From Nocardia jiangxiensis NBRC 101359 (lineage in GTDB: Bacteria > Actinomycetota > Actinomycetes > Mycobacteriales > Mycobacteriaceae): DNA of 47,136 nt. The stretch spans positions 1-47,136 of the forward strand of contig NZ_BAGB01000066.1 in NCBI RefSeq assembly GCF_000308615.1, written 5' to 3'. Shown here piece by piece: positions 16,552 to 24,782 of the stretch; within the stretch, counting starts at the first letter, position 1, and the number at the start of each line of letters is the position of its first letter. The notes beneath the pieces were generated by a model that was given only the letters and a program-made list of their open reading frames with translations, was not told the origin of the DNA and made no database searches. Both the position numbers and the translations under genes were made by a program.

Positions 16552-17429
16552 CCGCGAGCCGCCGGGGAGTGCGCCAGATAACGCAGCGCACTGTCCATCG
16601 ATCCCAGCTGCGAGGGATGGAAGCCGCGACTCAGATACCGCGGCATCTCGGTGAAGAACGTGGTGAAGCTCGGAATCACCCCTCGCGCAGTGGCGCTCGC
16701 GAATTGCCGGAGCCAGTACCGGCCCTTGGCCGGGCTCGGATCCCTGCGGTACAGGTACGCGGTCGAGAAGATGAACAGCGGCAGCAGCAGACCGCTGGCC
16801 AGCAGGCCGGTGCGGAACCGTCGCGCATATCCGCCGTCGACGTGCATATAGGCGTCGAACACCACGCTGCGGTGCTCGACCTCCTCCGCGCCGTGCCAGC
16901 GCACCAGATCCAGCATCGTGGGGTGCATGCCCAGTTCCTCGAGCACCTGGGATTCGAGCAGCCATTCGCCGATGACGGCGGTGAAATGCTCCATCCCGGC
17001 GAACAGGCCGAGCCGTTCGCGCAGCCACTGCTCCTTGGCCCGACCGCCCAGACCGTGATCGCCCAGGACCCGGTCGACCAGCCAGGCGACCTTCGACACA
17101 TAGGACTCGACATCCAGGCCGATGGACTGCAGATGGTTGCGCGCGCCCTCGTGGCTGCTGGCGTGCATCGACTCCTGGCCGATGAATCCGGTGACCTCTT
17201 CGCGTAAACGCTCGTCCGTGATGTACGGCAGCGCCTCGCCCAGGCAGGCGGCCATCGCCCGCTCGCCCTCCGGCAGGACCAGATGCATCACATTCGTGAC
17301 GTGGGTTGCCAGAACTTCTCCGGGAATGTAGTGCATCGGCACGGACGAGAAGTCGAAGTGGACATCCCGTGCGTGGATCGCGTGCGCTTCTTCCCGGTAG
17401 GGGTGCGACGTCGCACCGTCATCAGCCAT
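16548..17429 (-). CDS. PF10118 'metal-dependent hydrolase' family protein; candidate diiron oxygenase
   Basis: A 293-residue protein. The family is annotated as a predicted metal-dependent hydrolase. The sequence shows ferritin-like diiron spacing: Glu56 (PEGER), E86-x-x-H89 (QESMH), Glu147 (GMEHF) and E183-x-x-H186 (EVEH). A hydrophobic stretch at ~209-226 (GLLASGLLLPLFIF) suggests membrane association. ATG at 17429 is chosen because the 23 upstream residues are Cys-rich and fall in the operator region. It is the first gene of the operon, overlapping the reductase gene by four bases and divergent from a TetR gene. Family assignment is from recognition; the metal site is a reading of the motif. 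Confidence 0.85.
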   Translation of the reverse strand: MADDGATSHPYREEAHAIHARDVHFDFSSVPMHYIPGEVLATHVTNVMHLVLPEGERAMAACLGEALPYITDERLREEVTGFIGQESMHASSHEGARNHLQSIGLDVESYVSKVAWLVDRVLGDHGLGGRAKEQWLRERLGLFAGMEHFTAVIGEWLLESQVLEELGMHPTMLDLVRWHGAEEVEHRSVVFDAYMHVDGGYARRFRTGLLASGLLLPLFIFSTAYLYRRDPSPAKGRYWLRQFASATARGVIPSFTTFFTEMPRYLSRGFHPSQLGSMDSALRYLAHSPAARG

Positions 17430-17446
17430 GCCCCGACCGTACAAGA

Positions 17447-17500
17447 CCACAAATCGCATTGCAATGTTGCAGCCACAAATCGAGGAAGATTGTTGCAATC
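17447..17500. promoter_or_regulatory. Candidate operator region of the oxidative cluster
   Basis: The 97-base gap between the PF10118 gene and the TetR gene holds a 10-bp direct repeat CCACAAATCG at 17447 and 17473 (26 bases apart), a perfect palindrome CATTGCAATG at 17457-17466 that merges into TGCAA-TG-TTGCA, and GATTG-TTG-CAATC at 17488-17500. The shared TTGCAAT core suggests two binding sites for the TetR protein. Confidence 0.55.
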
Positions 17501-17526
17501 GACGCGGGAGCTGCTAGCGTCGATGT

Positions 17527-18138
17527 ATGCCCACCGCCTCCCGGACCTCGAAAGAAGCGCCCAAGACCGAGTCCATCGAGGGGCGCATCCTCGACGCCGC
17601 CCTCGTGCAGTTCCAACGTCTCGGCGTCAAGAAGACGACCATCGAGGACGTCGCCCGCCAGGCCGAGGTCGATCGGGTCACGGTCTATCGGCGTATCGGC
17701 TCCCGGGAGGATCTGGTGCGTTCGGTGACCGCACGGGAGGTGCAGAGCGTTCTGGCCGAACTGCGCGAACTGCCCGCACAGCACGACACCATCGAATCCG
17801 TGGTCGCCGCGGTCTTCGTCACGGTCGTCACGCGCTGGCGCACCCATCCACTGGTCGAGCGCATGATCGCACTCGAACCCGATCGTCTGCTACCCCAACT
17901 CACCACTGATGGGGCGTCCTTCTTCACCATGGCCTCCACGGCCAGCACCGCAATCCTGCGCCAGGCCCTGCGCGACCGCGGCCTCGCCGAGATCCCCGAC
18001 CTGAGCACCCGCGTCGAAATCTCCTGCCGCATAGTGCATTCCCTCATCCTGCAACCCGTCGGCACGGTCACCCTGGACACCACCGACGACCTGGAGACCT
18101 TCGCGCGCCAGTACATCGTCCCCATCGTCGTCGGCTGA
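17527..18138 (+). CDS. TetR-family transcriptional regulator
   Basis: A 203-residue regulator. The N-terminal helix-turn-helix is TTIEDVARQAEVDRVTVYRR at about residues 38-57, followed by an all-helical ligand domain with a C-terminal FARQYIVPIVVG. It is divergent from the six-gene oxidative cluster over a gap rich in inverted repeats, so it is the likely local repressor, with a pathway lipid or ketone as possible inducer. It converges on the P1 peptidase gene with 34 bases between the stops. Confidence 0.92.
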   Translation: MPTASRTSKEAPKTESIEGRILDAALVQFQRLGVKKTTIEDVARQAEVDRVTVYRRIGSREDLVRSVTAREVQSVLAELRELPAQHDTIESVVAAVFVTVVTRWRTHPLVERMIALEPDRLLPQLTTDGASFFTMASTASTAILRQALRDRGLAEIPDLSTRVEISCRIVHSLILQPVGTVTLDTTDDLETFARQYIVPIVVG

Positions 18139-18172
18139 TTTCAGAATTCACCGCTGTCGCGGGGAATCCGGT

Positions 18173-19036
18173 TCAGGTCGTAGCCAGTGAGCGAATCGCT
18201 TCGGCGACGGCCGCGACGGCCATCAGACGCACGGTGTCGATATGCGCCTCCACCGAACCCGTTGCCGCGGCGATGAATCCGTCGCCGTCGTAGCGAGTGT
18301 GCGGTGGGGTGAGCGCGCGGGCCAGGCCGTCGTGTGCGCCCTGCGCGGCGATCAGGCAGCCGGTCTTGTCCAGGCGCGCGTTGGTCAGGACCGCGCCGAT
18401 GGTGGTATGCGTTCGGGCGGTGTCGAATTCGAACGGTTCGCCCATGATCTCGACGGCGTCGAGAGATATCTCCGCGCGGCCGTCGTCGATATCGCCGAAC
18501 GCGTTCACCGCGCACAGCGCACCCACCACCAGCGGGCCCGAAGTCCGCTCGGCATAACCGATTCCGCCGGGACGTCGCTGCGCAGCGCGCCACTGCGAGG
18601 TGTACGCACCGGTTCCCGCGCCGACGCGGCCGTGCAGAATCTGCTCGCCGGCGGTGGCCTGCGCGGCGGCGTAACCGTGCTCGGGAGTGGGCCGCGCGGT
18701 CGGATCCCCCGCGGCGAGATCGAACAGCGCCATGGTCGGCACCAGGGGCACCGGTCCGACCGGGGTGGGCACGCCGCGGCCCCGCTCCTCGAGGTAACGC
18801 AGCACCCCGTCCGCGGCGGCCAGCCCGAAGGCCGAACCGCCGGTCAGCACGATCGCGTCGATCGTGACCGCGGCCTTGTCCACCGCCAGCGCGTCGAGCT
18901 CCCGGCTGGCCGGAGCCCCGCCGCGCACCTCACACGAGGCCGTGGTGTGCTCCGGCAACGTCAACACGGTACAGCCGGTCTGCGCCTCCGGATCGGACCA
19001 GTGCCCGACCCGGATACCCGGAATTCCGATCGTCAT
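18173..19036 (-). CDS. P1-family (DmpA/NylC-like) autoproteolytic peptidase
   Basis: A 287-residue Ntn-type hydrolase. The self-cleavage signature THTTIGAVLTN places the new N-terminal nucleophile at Thr211 (or Thr212), giving a large alpha chain and a small beta chain. LTGGSAFGLAAADG at 65-78 and GAGTGAYT at 139-146 are further family marks. Relatives act as aminopeptidases or as oligo-amide hydrolases such as NylC. ATG at 19036 is preceded by GGAAGG at 5 bases; a GTG two codons earlier is less likely. It is divergent from the aldo/keto reductase. Confidence 0.9.
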   Translation of the reverse strand: MTIGIPGIRVGHWSDPEAQTGCTVLTLPEHTTASCEVRGGAPASRELDALAVDKAAVTIDAIVLTGGSAFGLAAADGVLRYLEERGRGVPTPVGPVPLVPTMALFDLAAGDPTARPTPEHGYAAAQATAGEQILHGRVGAGTGAYTSQWRAAQRRPGGIGYAERTSGPLVVGALCAVNAFGDIDDGRAEISLDAVEIMGEPFEFDTARTHTTIGAVLTNARLDKTGCLIAAQGAHDGLARALTPPHTRYDGDGFIAAATGSVEAHIDTVRLMAVAAVAEAIRSLATT

Positions 19037-19159
19037 GTGCACCTTCCTTCGCTCGCGCCGTCCCGGCGATCATCGCACTACGGCGCACCCCGTGTTCGGC
19101 CGATTCACCCCGGTTCGCACATCCGGCGACGTCACCGCCGGCGGAGCTACCGTGGATTC

Positions 19160-20092
19160 ATGACCGTTCCCGAGATCAACGACCCCGACACCCTTCCGCT
19201 CGTGCTCGGCGGCAACGTGTTCGGCTGGACCGCCGATCGCGACGAGTCGTTCGCCGTACTGGACGCCTTCGCCGAGGCGGGCGGCACCATGATCGATACC
19301 GCCGACGCCTACAGCGCCTGGGTGCCCGGACATTCCGGCGGCGAATCGGAGGCCATCCTGGGCGAATGGCTGGCCGCGCGCGGCAACCGCGACCGGATGC
19401 TCATCGCCACCAAGGTCGCCAAATCCCCGCAGCGCCCCGGCCTGCACGCGGACAACATCAGTGCGGCCGTGGAGGATTCGCTGCGTCGCCTGGGCACCGA
19501 CCACCTCGACATCTACTACGCGCACACCGACGACACCGCCGTCCCGCTGGCCGAAACCCTCGGCGCATTCGACGAATTGGTCCGCGCGGGCAAGGTCCGT
19601 GCCCTGGGCGCCTCCCAGTACACCGCCCCGCGCCTGGCCGAGGCCCTGGCCGTCGCCGACCGCGCGGGCCTGACCCGGTACTCCGTCGTCCAGCCGCTGT
19701 ACAACCTGCTCGAACGCGACGTCTACGAGGGCGAACTCGCCGAATTGTGCGTCCGCGAGAACCTCGCCGTGTTCCCGTACTACGGCCTGGCCATGGGGTT
19801 CCTGACCGGCAAATACCGCCCCGGCGACGACACCGCCGACAGCGCCCGGGCCCCGCGCGCCCGCGCCTACCTGAACGATCGCGGCCTGCGCGTCCTTGCC
19901 GCCCTGGACGAGATCGCCGCCACTCACGACGTCCCGGTGGCCTCGGTCGCCCTGGCCTGGCTCCGCGCCCGCCCAGGCGTCACCGCACCGATCGCCAGCG
20001 CCCGTACCCTGCCGCAGCTTCCGGCACTGCTGGCTTCGGCCCAACTCGCCCTCACCGCAGCGGAAGTCGCCACCCTGACCGCCGCCGGTTAG
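19160..20092 (+). CDS. Aldo/keto reductase
   Basis: A 310-residue AKR. GGNVFGW near the start, DTADAYSAW (Asp/Tyr of the catalytic tetrad, ~46-54), TKVA (catalytic Lys, ~80), YAHTDD near 118 and GASQY near 150 match the AKR11/AKR12-like group. It would reduce carbonyls with NADPH in the cytoplasm. The start is ATG; the long frame upstream is the antisense shadow of the P1 peptidase gene. It is divergent from the peptidase across 123 bases with no clear operator and converges on the glycosyltransferase. Confidence 0.92.
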   Translation: MTVPEINDPDTLPLVLGGNVFGWTADRDESFAVLDAFAEAGGTMIDTADAYSAWVPGHSGGESEAILGEWLAARGNRDRMLIATKVAKSPQRPGLHADNISAAVEDSLRRLGTDHLDIYYAHTDDTAVPLAETLGAFDELVRAGKVRALGASQYTAPRLAEALAVADRAGLTRYSVVQPLYNLLERDVYEGELAELCVRENLAVFPYYGLAMGFLTGKYRPGDDTADSARAPRARAYLNDRGLRVLAALDEIAATHDVPVASVALAWLRARPGVTAPIASARTLPQLPALLASAQLALTAAEVATLTAAG

Positions 20093-20121
20093 CGACGACC
20101 CGTCCCGCCGCGCGGCAACAC

Positions 20122-22029
20122 CTATCCCTTCGACGCGGTGAGGTCGTAGACGCTCGTGCCGTCGACCGTCGTCGCCGTGTAGTGCTGCTCGATCCAGGCG
20201 GTGATCTTCGCCGACTCGGAGTCGCTGTCCCCGTGTGGGCCGCGATCGTCTCCGGCGATGAAGTAGTGGATACGGCCCTGAGCGACGTACTGCTGGAATT
20301 GGGCCAGGGTCGGGGCGGGGTCGCCGCCACTGAATCCGCCGATGGACATGACCGAGACGTCCGCAGCGAGCTGGTAACTGTTGGCGCCGTGCGAACTGAC
20401 CGCCGCACCCGCCCAGGTGTACCGGCCCGCATCGGATTTCAGCATGGCGACGATCTGCGCCGACGGACCCGAATTCCAGCCCGGCCCGCCGTGACCGGCC
20501 TTCGCGGAGTCACCGGGCTGCGCGTTACCCCTCGGCCCACCAGGCCCCCTGTGCCCACCGCCAGGCCCCCATCCCGATCCGGGCACCTGCGGCCCCGCAC
20601 TCGCCATACCCCCGTCACCCTGCGATTTCCCCAGTGAATCCACGGTATACGCGACCGGCCCGGCCAACCCGGCCAGCACCGCCACGATCAACGCGGCCAC
20701 CGCAAACCTGCCACTCGACCACACGGCCAGCGCCACGGCCGCCACCAACCCGAGGACCAACACCGCCCACCGCAGCCACGGCACAAAATCCGGTGTGCGC
20801 GACAAGGTCAGCCAGGCCGTGGCCACCGTGAGCAGCACACTCACCGCGAGTACCGAACGCGCCCAGCTGTTTTCGCGTGCCCGCCAGATCAGCACACCGC
20901 CACCGCCGACGAGCGCGGCCACGGCCGGGGCCATCGTCATCGTGTAGTACTGGTGGAACGTCCCGTTCATGAAGCTGAACACCAGCCCCGACACGACCAG
21001 CCACGCACCCCACATCAACAGTGCACTGCGCACCTGATCGGTGCGGGAAGCTCTGCCGCGCAACACCATCCCGGCCACCAGCAGCGCCAGCGCCGCCGGG
21101 ACCAGCCAGGTGATCTGACCGGCAAGTTCCGGTCCGAACAGTCGCGCGATCCCCGGCTCCCCGGCGCGCGGACCGAATCCCGAGGTGTCCAGCCGCTGGA
21201 TCCCGTTGTAGCCGACGGTCAGATCCAGAATCGAATTGTTCTCCGAGCCACCGAAATACGGCCGCGAATCCGCGGGCCAGAGCTGCGCGATCAGTACCCA
21301 CCATCCGGCGGCGACCAGCAGCGCCACCCCGGCGGCGCACAGCTGCCCGATCCGCTTGCCCAGCCGCGGCGGCCCGGCCACCAGATAGGCCACCGCCAGC
21401 CCCGGAACCACCAGCATGACCTGCAATTGCTTTGCCAGGAAACCCAATCCGACGAACGCGCCGCACAGTACGAGCCACCGCCAGCGGCCATCGCCCAGCG
21501 CCCGCGTCATCGCCCAGGCCGCGGCGATGATCAGGAAGGTCAGCATCGCATCGGGGTTGTTGAACCGGAACATCACCACGACCACCGGCGTCAGCGCCAG
21601 CACGAGCCCCGCAAGAAGCCCCGCGGCGGGCCCGAACACGCGACGCACCGTCGCCCACAGCAACGCCACCGAGCCGACCCCGAGCACCACCTCCGGCAGT
21701 AGCATGCTCGCACTGCTGAATCCGAAGATCCGCCCGGACAATTCCATCGGCCACAGCGACAACGGCGTCTTGTCGACCGTGACGATATTCCCGGGATCCA
21801 GCGAGCCGAAGAAGAATGCCTTCCACGACAACGTCCCCGATTGCACCGCGGCGGCATAGAACTCGTTCGCCCAGCCCCCTGCGGTGAGATTCCAGCAGTA
21901 GGCCGCGGCCGTTCCGATCAGCAGCACGGCCAGGATCACGCGTTCGCGTGGAATTCCGCGCCCGGACGAGGTGGGCACGGGCGTCGGCCGCGCGGCGGCC
22001 CCGGGTTCCGCGGTGGCAGTCTCGGTCAT
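20122..22029 (-). CDS. GT39-type (ArnT-like) membrane glycosyltransferase
   Basis: A 635-residue polytopic protein. The first membrane helix (ERVILAVLLIGTAAAYCW) is followed by an external loop with WANEFYAAAVQSGTLSW and DKTPLSLW, typical of GT39/PMT-like enzymes that use polyprenyl-phosphate sugars. About ten further hydrophobic segments follow. After the last helix there is a Gly/Pro-rich linker (~480-530) and then a conserved-looking external domain ending in TSVYDLTASKG. It probably adds a sugar to an envelope glycan or protein outside the membrane. ATG at 22029 is chosen; the 38 upstream residues are polar and lack a ribosome site. Confidence 0.9.
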   Translation of the reverse strand: MTETATAEPGAAARPTPVPTSSGRGIPRERVILAVLLIGTAAAYCWNLTAGGWANEFYAAAVQSGTLSWKAFFFGSLDPGNIVTVDKTPLSLWPMELSGRIFGFSSASMLLPEVVLGVGSVALLWATVRRVFGPAAGLLAGLVLALTPVVVVMFRFNNPDAMLTFLIIAAAWAMTRALGDGRWRWLVLCGAFVGLGFLAKQLQVMLVVPGLAVAYLVAGPPRLGKRIGQLCAAGVALLVAAGWWVLIAQLWPADSRPYFGGSENNSILDLTVGYNGIQRLDTSGFGPRAGEPGIARLFGPELAGQITWLVPAALALLVAGMVLRGRASRTDQVRSALLMWGAWLVVSGLVFSFMNGTFHQYYTMTMAPAVAALVGGGGVLIWRARENSWARSVLAVSVLLTVATAWLTLSRTPDFVPWLRWAVLVLGLVAAVALAVWSSGRFAVAALIVAVLAGLAGPVAYTVDSLGKSQGDGGMASAGPQVPGSGWGPGGGHRGPGGPRGNAQPGDSAKAGHGGPGWNSGPSAQIVAMLKSDAGRYTWAGAAVSSHGANSYQLAADVSVMSIGGFSGGDPAPTLAQFQQYVAQGRIHYFIAGDDRGPHGDSDSESAKITAWIEQHYTATTVDGTSVYDLTASKG

Positions 22030-22159
22030 GATCAGCAATCCTGATCGATCGCTCTGCCAGGGATCTCGAGCGACACTGGGAGAACCCTGGGAGCCCTCCC
22101 GCCGTCGGATCACCCCGGAGAACGATGGACACCCACCGGACAAAAAATTTCCGAGGTTC

Positions 22160-22184
22160 CTTTTCCGGCGGGCGCCCGAAAAAG
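22160..22184 (-). terminator. Possible weak terminator after the IclR gene
   Basis: CTTTTCCGG and CCGAAAAAG pair over 9 positions with one mismatch around a 7-base loop. On the minus strand a T-tract appears only about nine bases further on, so termination is uncertain. The surrounding gap (22030-22248) also carries the glycosyltransferase promoter. Confidence 0.25.
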
Positions 22185-22248
22185 ACTCTATTCACCCGAT
22201 TTTCCGACACCAGAGTTGTTTCTTTGAAGAAATCGGATCATCCGGGAA

Positions 22249-23130
22249 TCAGGGCATCGCGACCCGGCCGAGCGCGAACACCGACGCATTGGCCCGTAAC
22301 GAACGCGCCGGTCCAGCACCATGTCGGGCCCCCTCCGATTCCTGCGGATCTTCCGAATCCGGCTGCCACGCCGGAGTATTCCGCGCGGCCAGCGAACGCG
22401 AAATCTGCGCGCCCGTGGTGCGCAACAACGGCACCATCGCCCGCGCGGCATCGGTATTGGGCACGATCGCCGACAACGCCGCCACCACCTCCCGCCCGGT
22501 CGAGCGCAACGGCACGGCGATCGCGGCGTTCGCGGGATCGATCAGCCCCGGACAGAACGCCGCACCGGTCCGGCGGATCTCGCTCAGCAACGCGCGCAAT
22601 GCGTTCGGCTCGGTGACCGTGCGCGCCGAGAGCGCGGGCAGCGGGCCCGCCAGCACGGTCTCCTGCACCGCCGGGGGCCCGTAGGCCAGCAGCACCAACC
22701 CGGCCGCGCAAGCGTGCAGCGGCAGCCGCGATCCGGGCCCGCGCAGGACGGTCTGCACGGCATTGGGTGCGGACAACGTCTCGATGAACATCGCCTCCGA
22801 GCCCTGCCGCACGCTCAGATGTACGTTCTGCCCGATCCGGGCGCTGAGTTCGGTCATGAACGGCACGGAGGTCCGCACCAGATCCCGGGTGGGTGCGGCC
22901 CGGGAGACCAGCTCCCACATCCGCAATCCGATCCACACCCGCCGGTCGGCGTCGCGCTGCAACCAGCCGCGCTCGACCAGTTCGGACACCATCCGCGAAA
23001 CCGTCGGTAACGAAAGGCCCGTCCGTTTCGACAACTCTGAGACGGTGATGACCGGACTGTCGTCCTCGAACGCCTCGAGCAGGCGGGCCAATCGAGAAAA
23101 GACGGACTCACCGTTGGAATATCTGGCCAT
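22249..23130 (-). CDS. IclR-family transcriptional regulator
   Basis: A 293-residue regulator. The N-terminal winged helix-turn-helix is VSELSKRTGLSLPTVSRMVS at about residues 30-49, followed by the IclR effector domain with LRGPGSRLPLHACAAGLVLLA, an AFCPGLIDPANAAIAVP segment and IVPNTDAAR. The last ~35 residues, rich in polar residues, extend beyond the usual family end. It lies upstream of the glycosyltransferase on the same strand; its target is not evident from position. Confidence 0.92.
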   Translation of the reverse strand: MARYSNGESVFSRLARLLEAFEDDSPVITVSELSKRTGLSLPTVSRMVSELVERGWLQRDADRRVWIGLRMWELVSRAAPTRDLVRTSVPFMTELSARIGQNVHLSVRQGSEAMFIETLSAPNAVQTVLRGPGSRLPLHACAAGLVLLAYGPPAVQETVLAGPLPALSARTVTEPNALRALLSEIRRTGAAFCPGLIDPANAAIAVPLRSTGREVVAALSAIVPNTDAARAMVPLLRTTGAQISRSLAARNTPAWQPDSEDPQESEGARHGAGPARSLRANASVFALGRVAMP

Positions 23131-23310
23131 CTACGACTTACCTTCCGGTATTTCCGGGACACGCAGCATCGGTCCGCGGCGTTGCGGACGCGACGGGTCT
23201 CGACTTTGTCGCATCGGCCTGGCTGTCCCCTGCTCGAATGCTTAGAGCTTTCTGTGCGTCGGCCTTCGTTGTAACCAAGGAAAGCTATAGTCCCACGGTT
23301 TTCATACAAA

Positions 23311-23353
23311 GAAACCTCCGCCGTGATCGAAAACACGATACGGCGGAGGTTTC
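23311..23353. terminator. Strong hairpin terminator, bidirectional in form
   Basis: A perfect 13-bp stem (GAAACCTCCGCCG / CGGCGGAGGTTTC) with a 17-base loop begins 16 bases after the stop of the minus-strand MspA-like gene. A run of seven T follows on the plus strand (from 23356) and TTTCTTTG on the minus strand. It probably ends the MspA-like transcript; no plus-strand gene lies before it. Confidence 0.8.
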
Positions 23354-23369
23354 GGTTTTTTTGTCCGAA

Positions 23370-24065
23370 TTATCCGATGCTGAAGGGCTTGCCCCAGACC
23401 GTCACATATCCGATCGACGACGGCGTGTACACCTTCGCCTGAGCGAATGAACGGGCCTGGGCGTACCCGCCGCAACCGTCCACGGCGAAGGTCTCGTCGT
23501 GCCAGGTCAGACTCTGGTGCGGACCGGTCACCTGCTGAAAGGGGTTGTGCGTATCGGTGCCGAAGTCGTCCGGAGCCTCGACGTCGAGCAGATTGAGCAC
23601 CTTGGCCTGCCCCGCCGCGAGAGTCAGGGTGGTCGAGGCCCCGCCAGTGCCCGAAACGGTCGCCGGATTCGTACTCAGGTCCGCGGTGCCGCTGGCGTCC
23701 ACCCCGGGCACGATGCCGCCGCTCAGATCAACCTGGCAGCCGACGATGTAGCCGACGATCAGCCTGGTCGCGGTCTTGGGGTCCTTTGCCGCCCCGCCGG
23801 TCAGATTGACCTCGGCATGGCCACTGGTCCACGCGTTGCGGCTCAGCGGAGTCGCGTTCAGCGAGGGATTGATATTCGCCGATTCCCCCGTGATGTCGAC
23901 GTTCACGACGGTCCCGTCACCCATGGTCTGGGTGATGTGCCCGCCCGGCAGCGGTACGAAGGTGTCGGCGTCGGCCGCACCCACGGAGAAGTAGCCGAAT
24001 GCGGCGGTGGCGGCCAGCCCGATACCGGCCAACCGGGCCAATAGGCCCATGCGAACAGTATTCAT
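23370..24065 (-). CDS. MspA-family porin-like secreted protein
   Basis: A 231-residue protein with a signal peptide (hydrophobic core to ~30, likely cleavage after ADA at ~33) and a mature N-terminus DTFVPLPGGHI. The middle has SRNAWTSGHAEV, GYIVGCQVDL and VDGCGGYAQAR, and the chain ends WGKPFSIG. These match the MspA family, whose mycobacterial members form outer-membrane octameric channels. Two Cys (in GCQV and DGCGG) may form a disulfide. The spacing to the next MspA gene is 57 bases, so the two are probably co-transcribed. Pore formation is inferred from the family. Confidence 0.88.
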   Translation of the reverse strand: MNTVRMGLLARLAGIGLAATAAFGYFSVGAADADTFVPLPGGHITQTMGDGTVVNVDITGESANINPSLNATPLSRNAWTSGHAEVNLTGGAAKDPKTATRLIVGYIVGCQVDLSGGIVPGVDASGTADLSTNPATVSGTGGASTTLTLAAGQAKVLNLLDVEAPDDFGTDTHNPFQQVTGPHQSLTWHDETFAVDGCGGYAQARSFAQAKVYTPSSIGYVTVWGKPFSIG

Positions 24066-24122
24066 GTGAGTATTCCTCGATTCAGATTCGCCGGAGCGAA
24101 ATGCTGTGCGTAACAGGCGAAC

Positions 24123-24782
24123 TCAGCCGAGGCTGAAGGGCTGGCCGTAAAGGGTGGTCTTGGCGTAGTCGGGCCCGACGATCTCCACCGTCACCACCTG
24201 GCGCGCCTGGGCATAGCCCCCGCACCCCTGGACCTCGACCTGCTGATCCTGCAGATCGAAGTGATACTGACCCGATTGGGTCATATCCCTCTCGTCGAAA
24301 TTCACCCACTTCACCTGTCCGGGCGCGAGCGGCACCGACAGCGACCCGGACAGGGTCGGTGACGTGCTGATCGATCCCGACAGCGCCGCCGAGAAGCTCC
24401 CCAGCGACACCTGACAGCCCACGAGGTACCCGACGGCCATCGTCGAGGCGCCGTGCGTCGAGGAATTGTTCGTCCCGGCATCGTTGTTCGGCCCGTTCCA
24501 GGGGCCGACCGTGCCGGGCGGTGTGGTCACATTCGCGGTGATGTGCGAGGTCAGCCAGGCGACCCGGCCCGCCCCGTTCGCCGCCAGCGACGGCGAGATG
24601 TTCACACTGTTTCCGACACTGTCGATGGAAACACCCGGGTCCACGATGTGTCCGTCCGGCAACGGCACGAACGTGTCTGCGTTCGCGGCTCCCGTCGATA
24701 GGAAGCCGATCGCGGCGCTGACCGCCGCGGCTATGCCGGCGGCCCGGAAAATCCGGGCCCCGGCACGACGATATTCCCTCAT
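24123..24782 (-). CDS. MspA-family porin-like secreted protein
   Basis: A 219-residue paralogue of the next gene downstream. The signal peptide (MREYRRAGARIFRAAGIAAA..., cleavage likely after ANA at ~35) leads to the same mature start DTFVPLPDGHI; GYLVGCQVSL, VQGCGGYAQAR and LYGQPFSLG are the other shared blocks. A Asn/Pro/Gly-rich insert (GPWNGPNNDAGTNNSSTHG) near 93-111 is absent from the neighbour. ATG at 24782 follows GAGGGA by about 8 bases; the frame upstream of it is not coding-like. The protein probably sits in the mycolic-acid outer membrane. Confidence 0.9.
   Translation of the reverse strand: MREYRRAGARIFRAAGIAAAVSAAIGFLSTGAANADTFVPLPDGHIVDPGVSIDSVGNSVNISPSLAANGAGRVAWLTSHITANVTTPPGTVGPWNGPNNDAGTNNSSTHGASTMAVGYLVGCQVSLGSFSAALSGSISTSPTLSGSLSVPLAPGQVKWVNFDERDMTQSGQYHFDLQDQQVEVQGCGGYAQARQVVTVEIVGPDYAKTTLYGQPFSLG

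Noticed and set aside
16552..17028. N-terminal extension of the ferredoxin reductase by 159 residues
   Set aside because: The extension is antisense-free shadow of the PF10118 gene in another frame; ATG 16551 with the ATGA overlap is the natural start.
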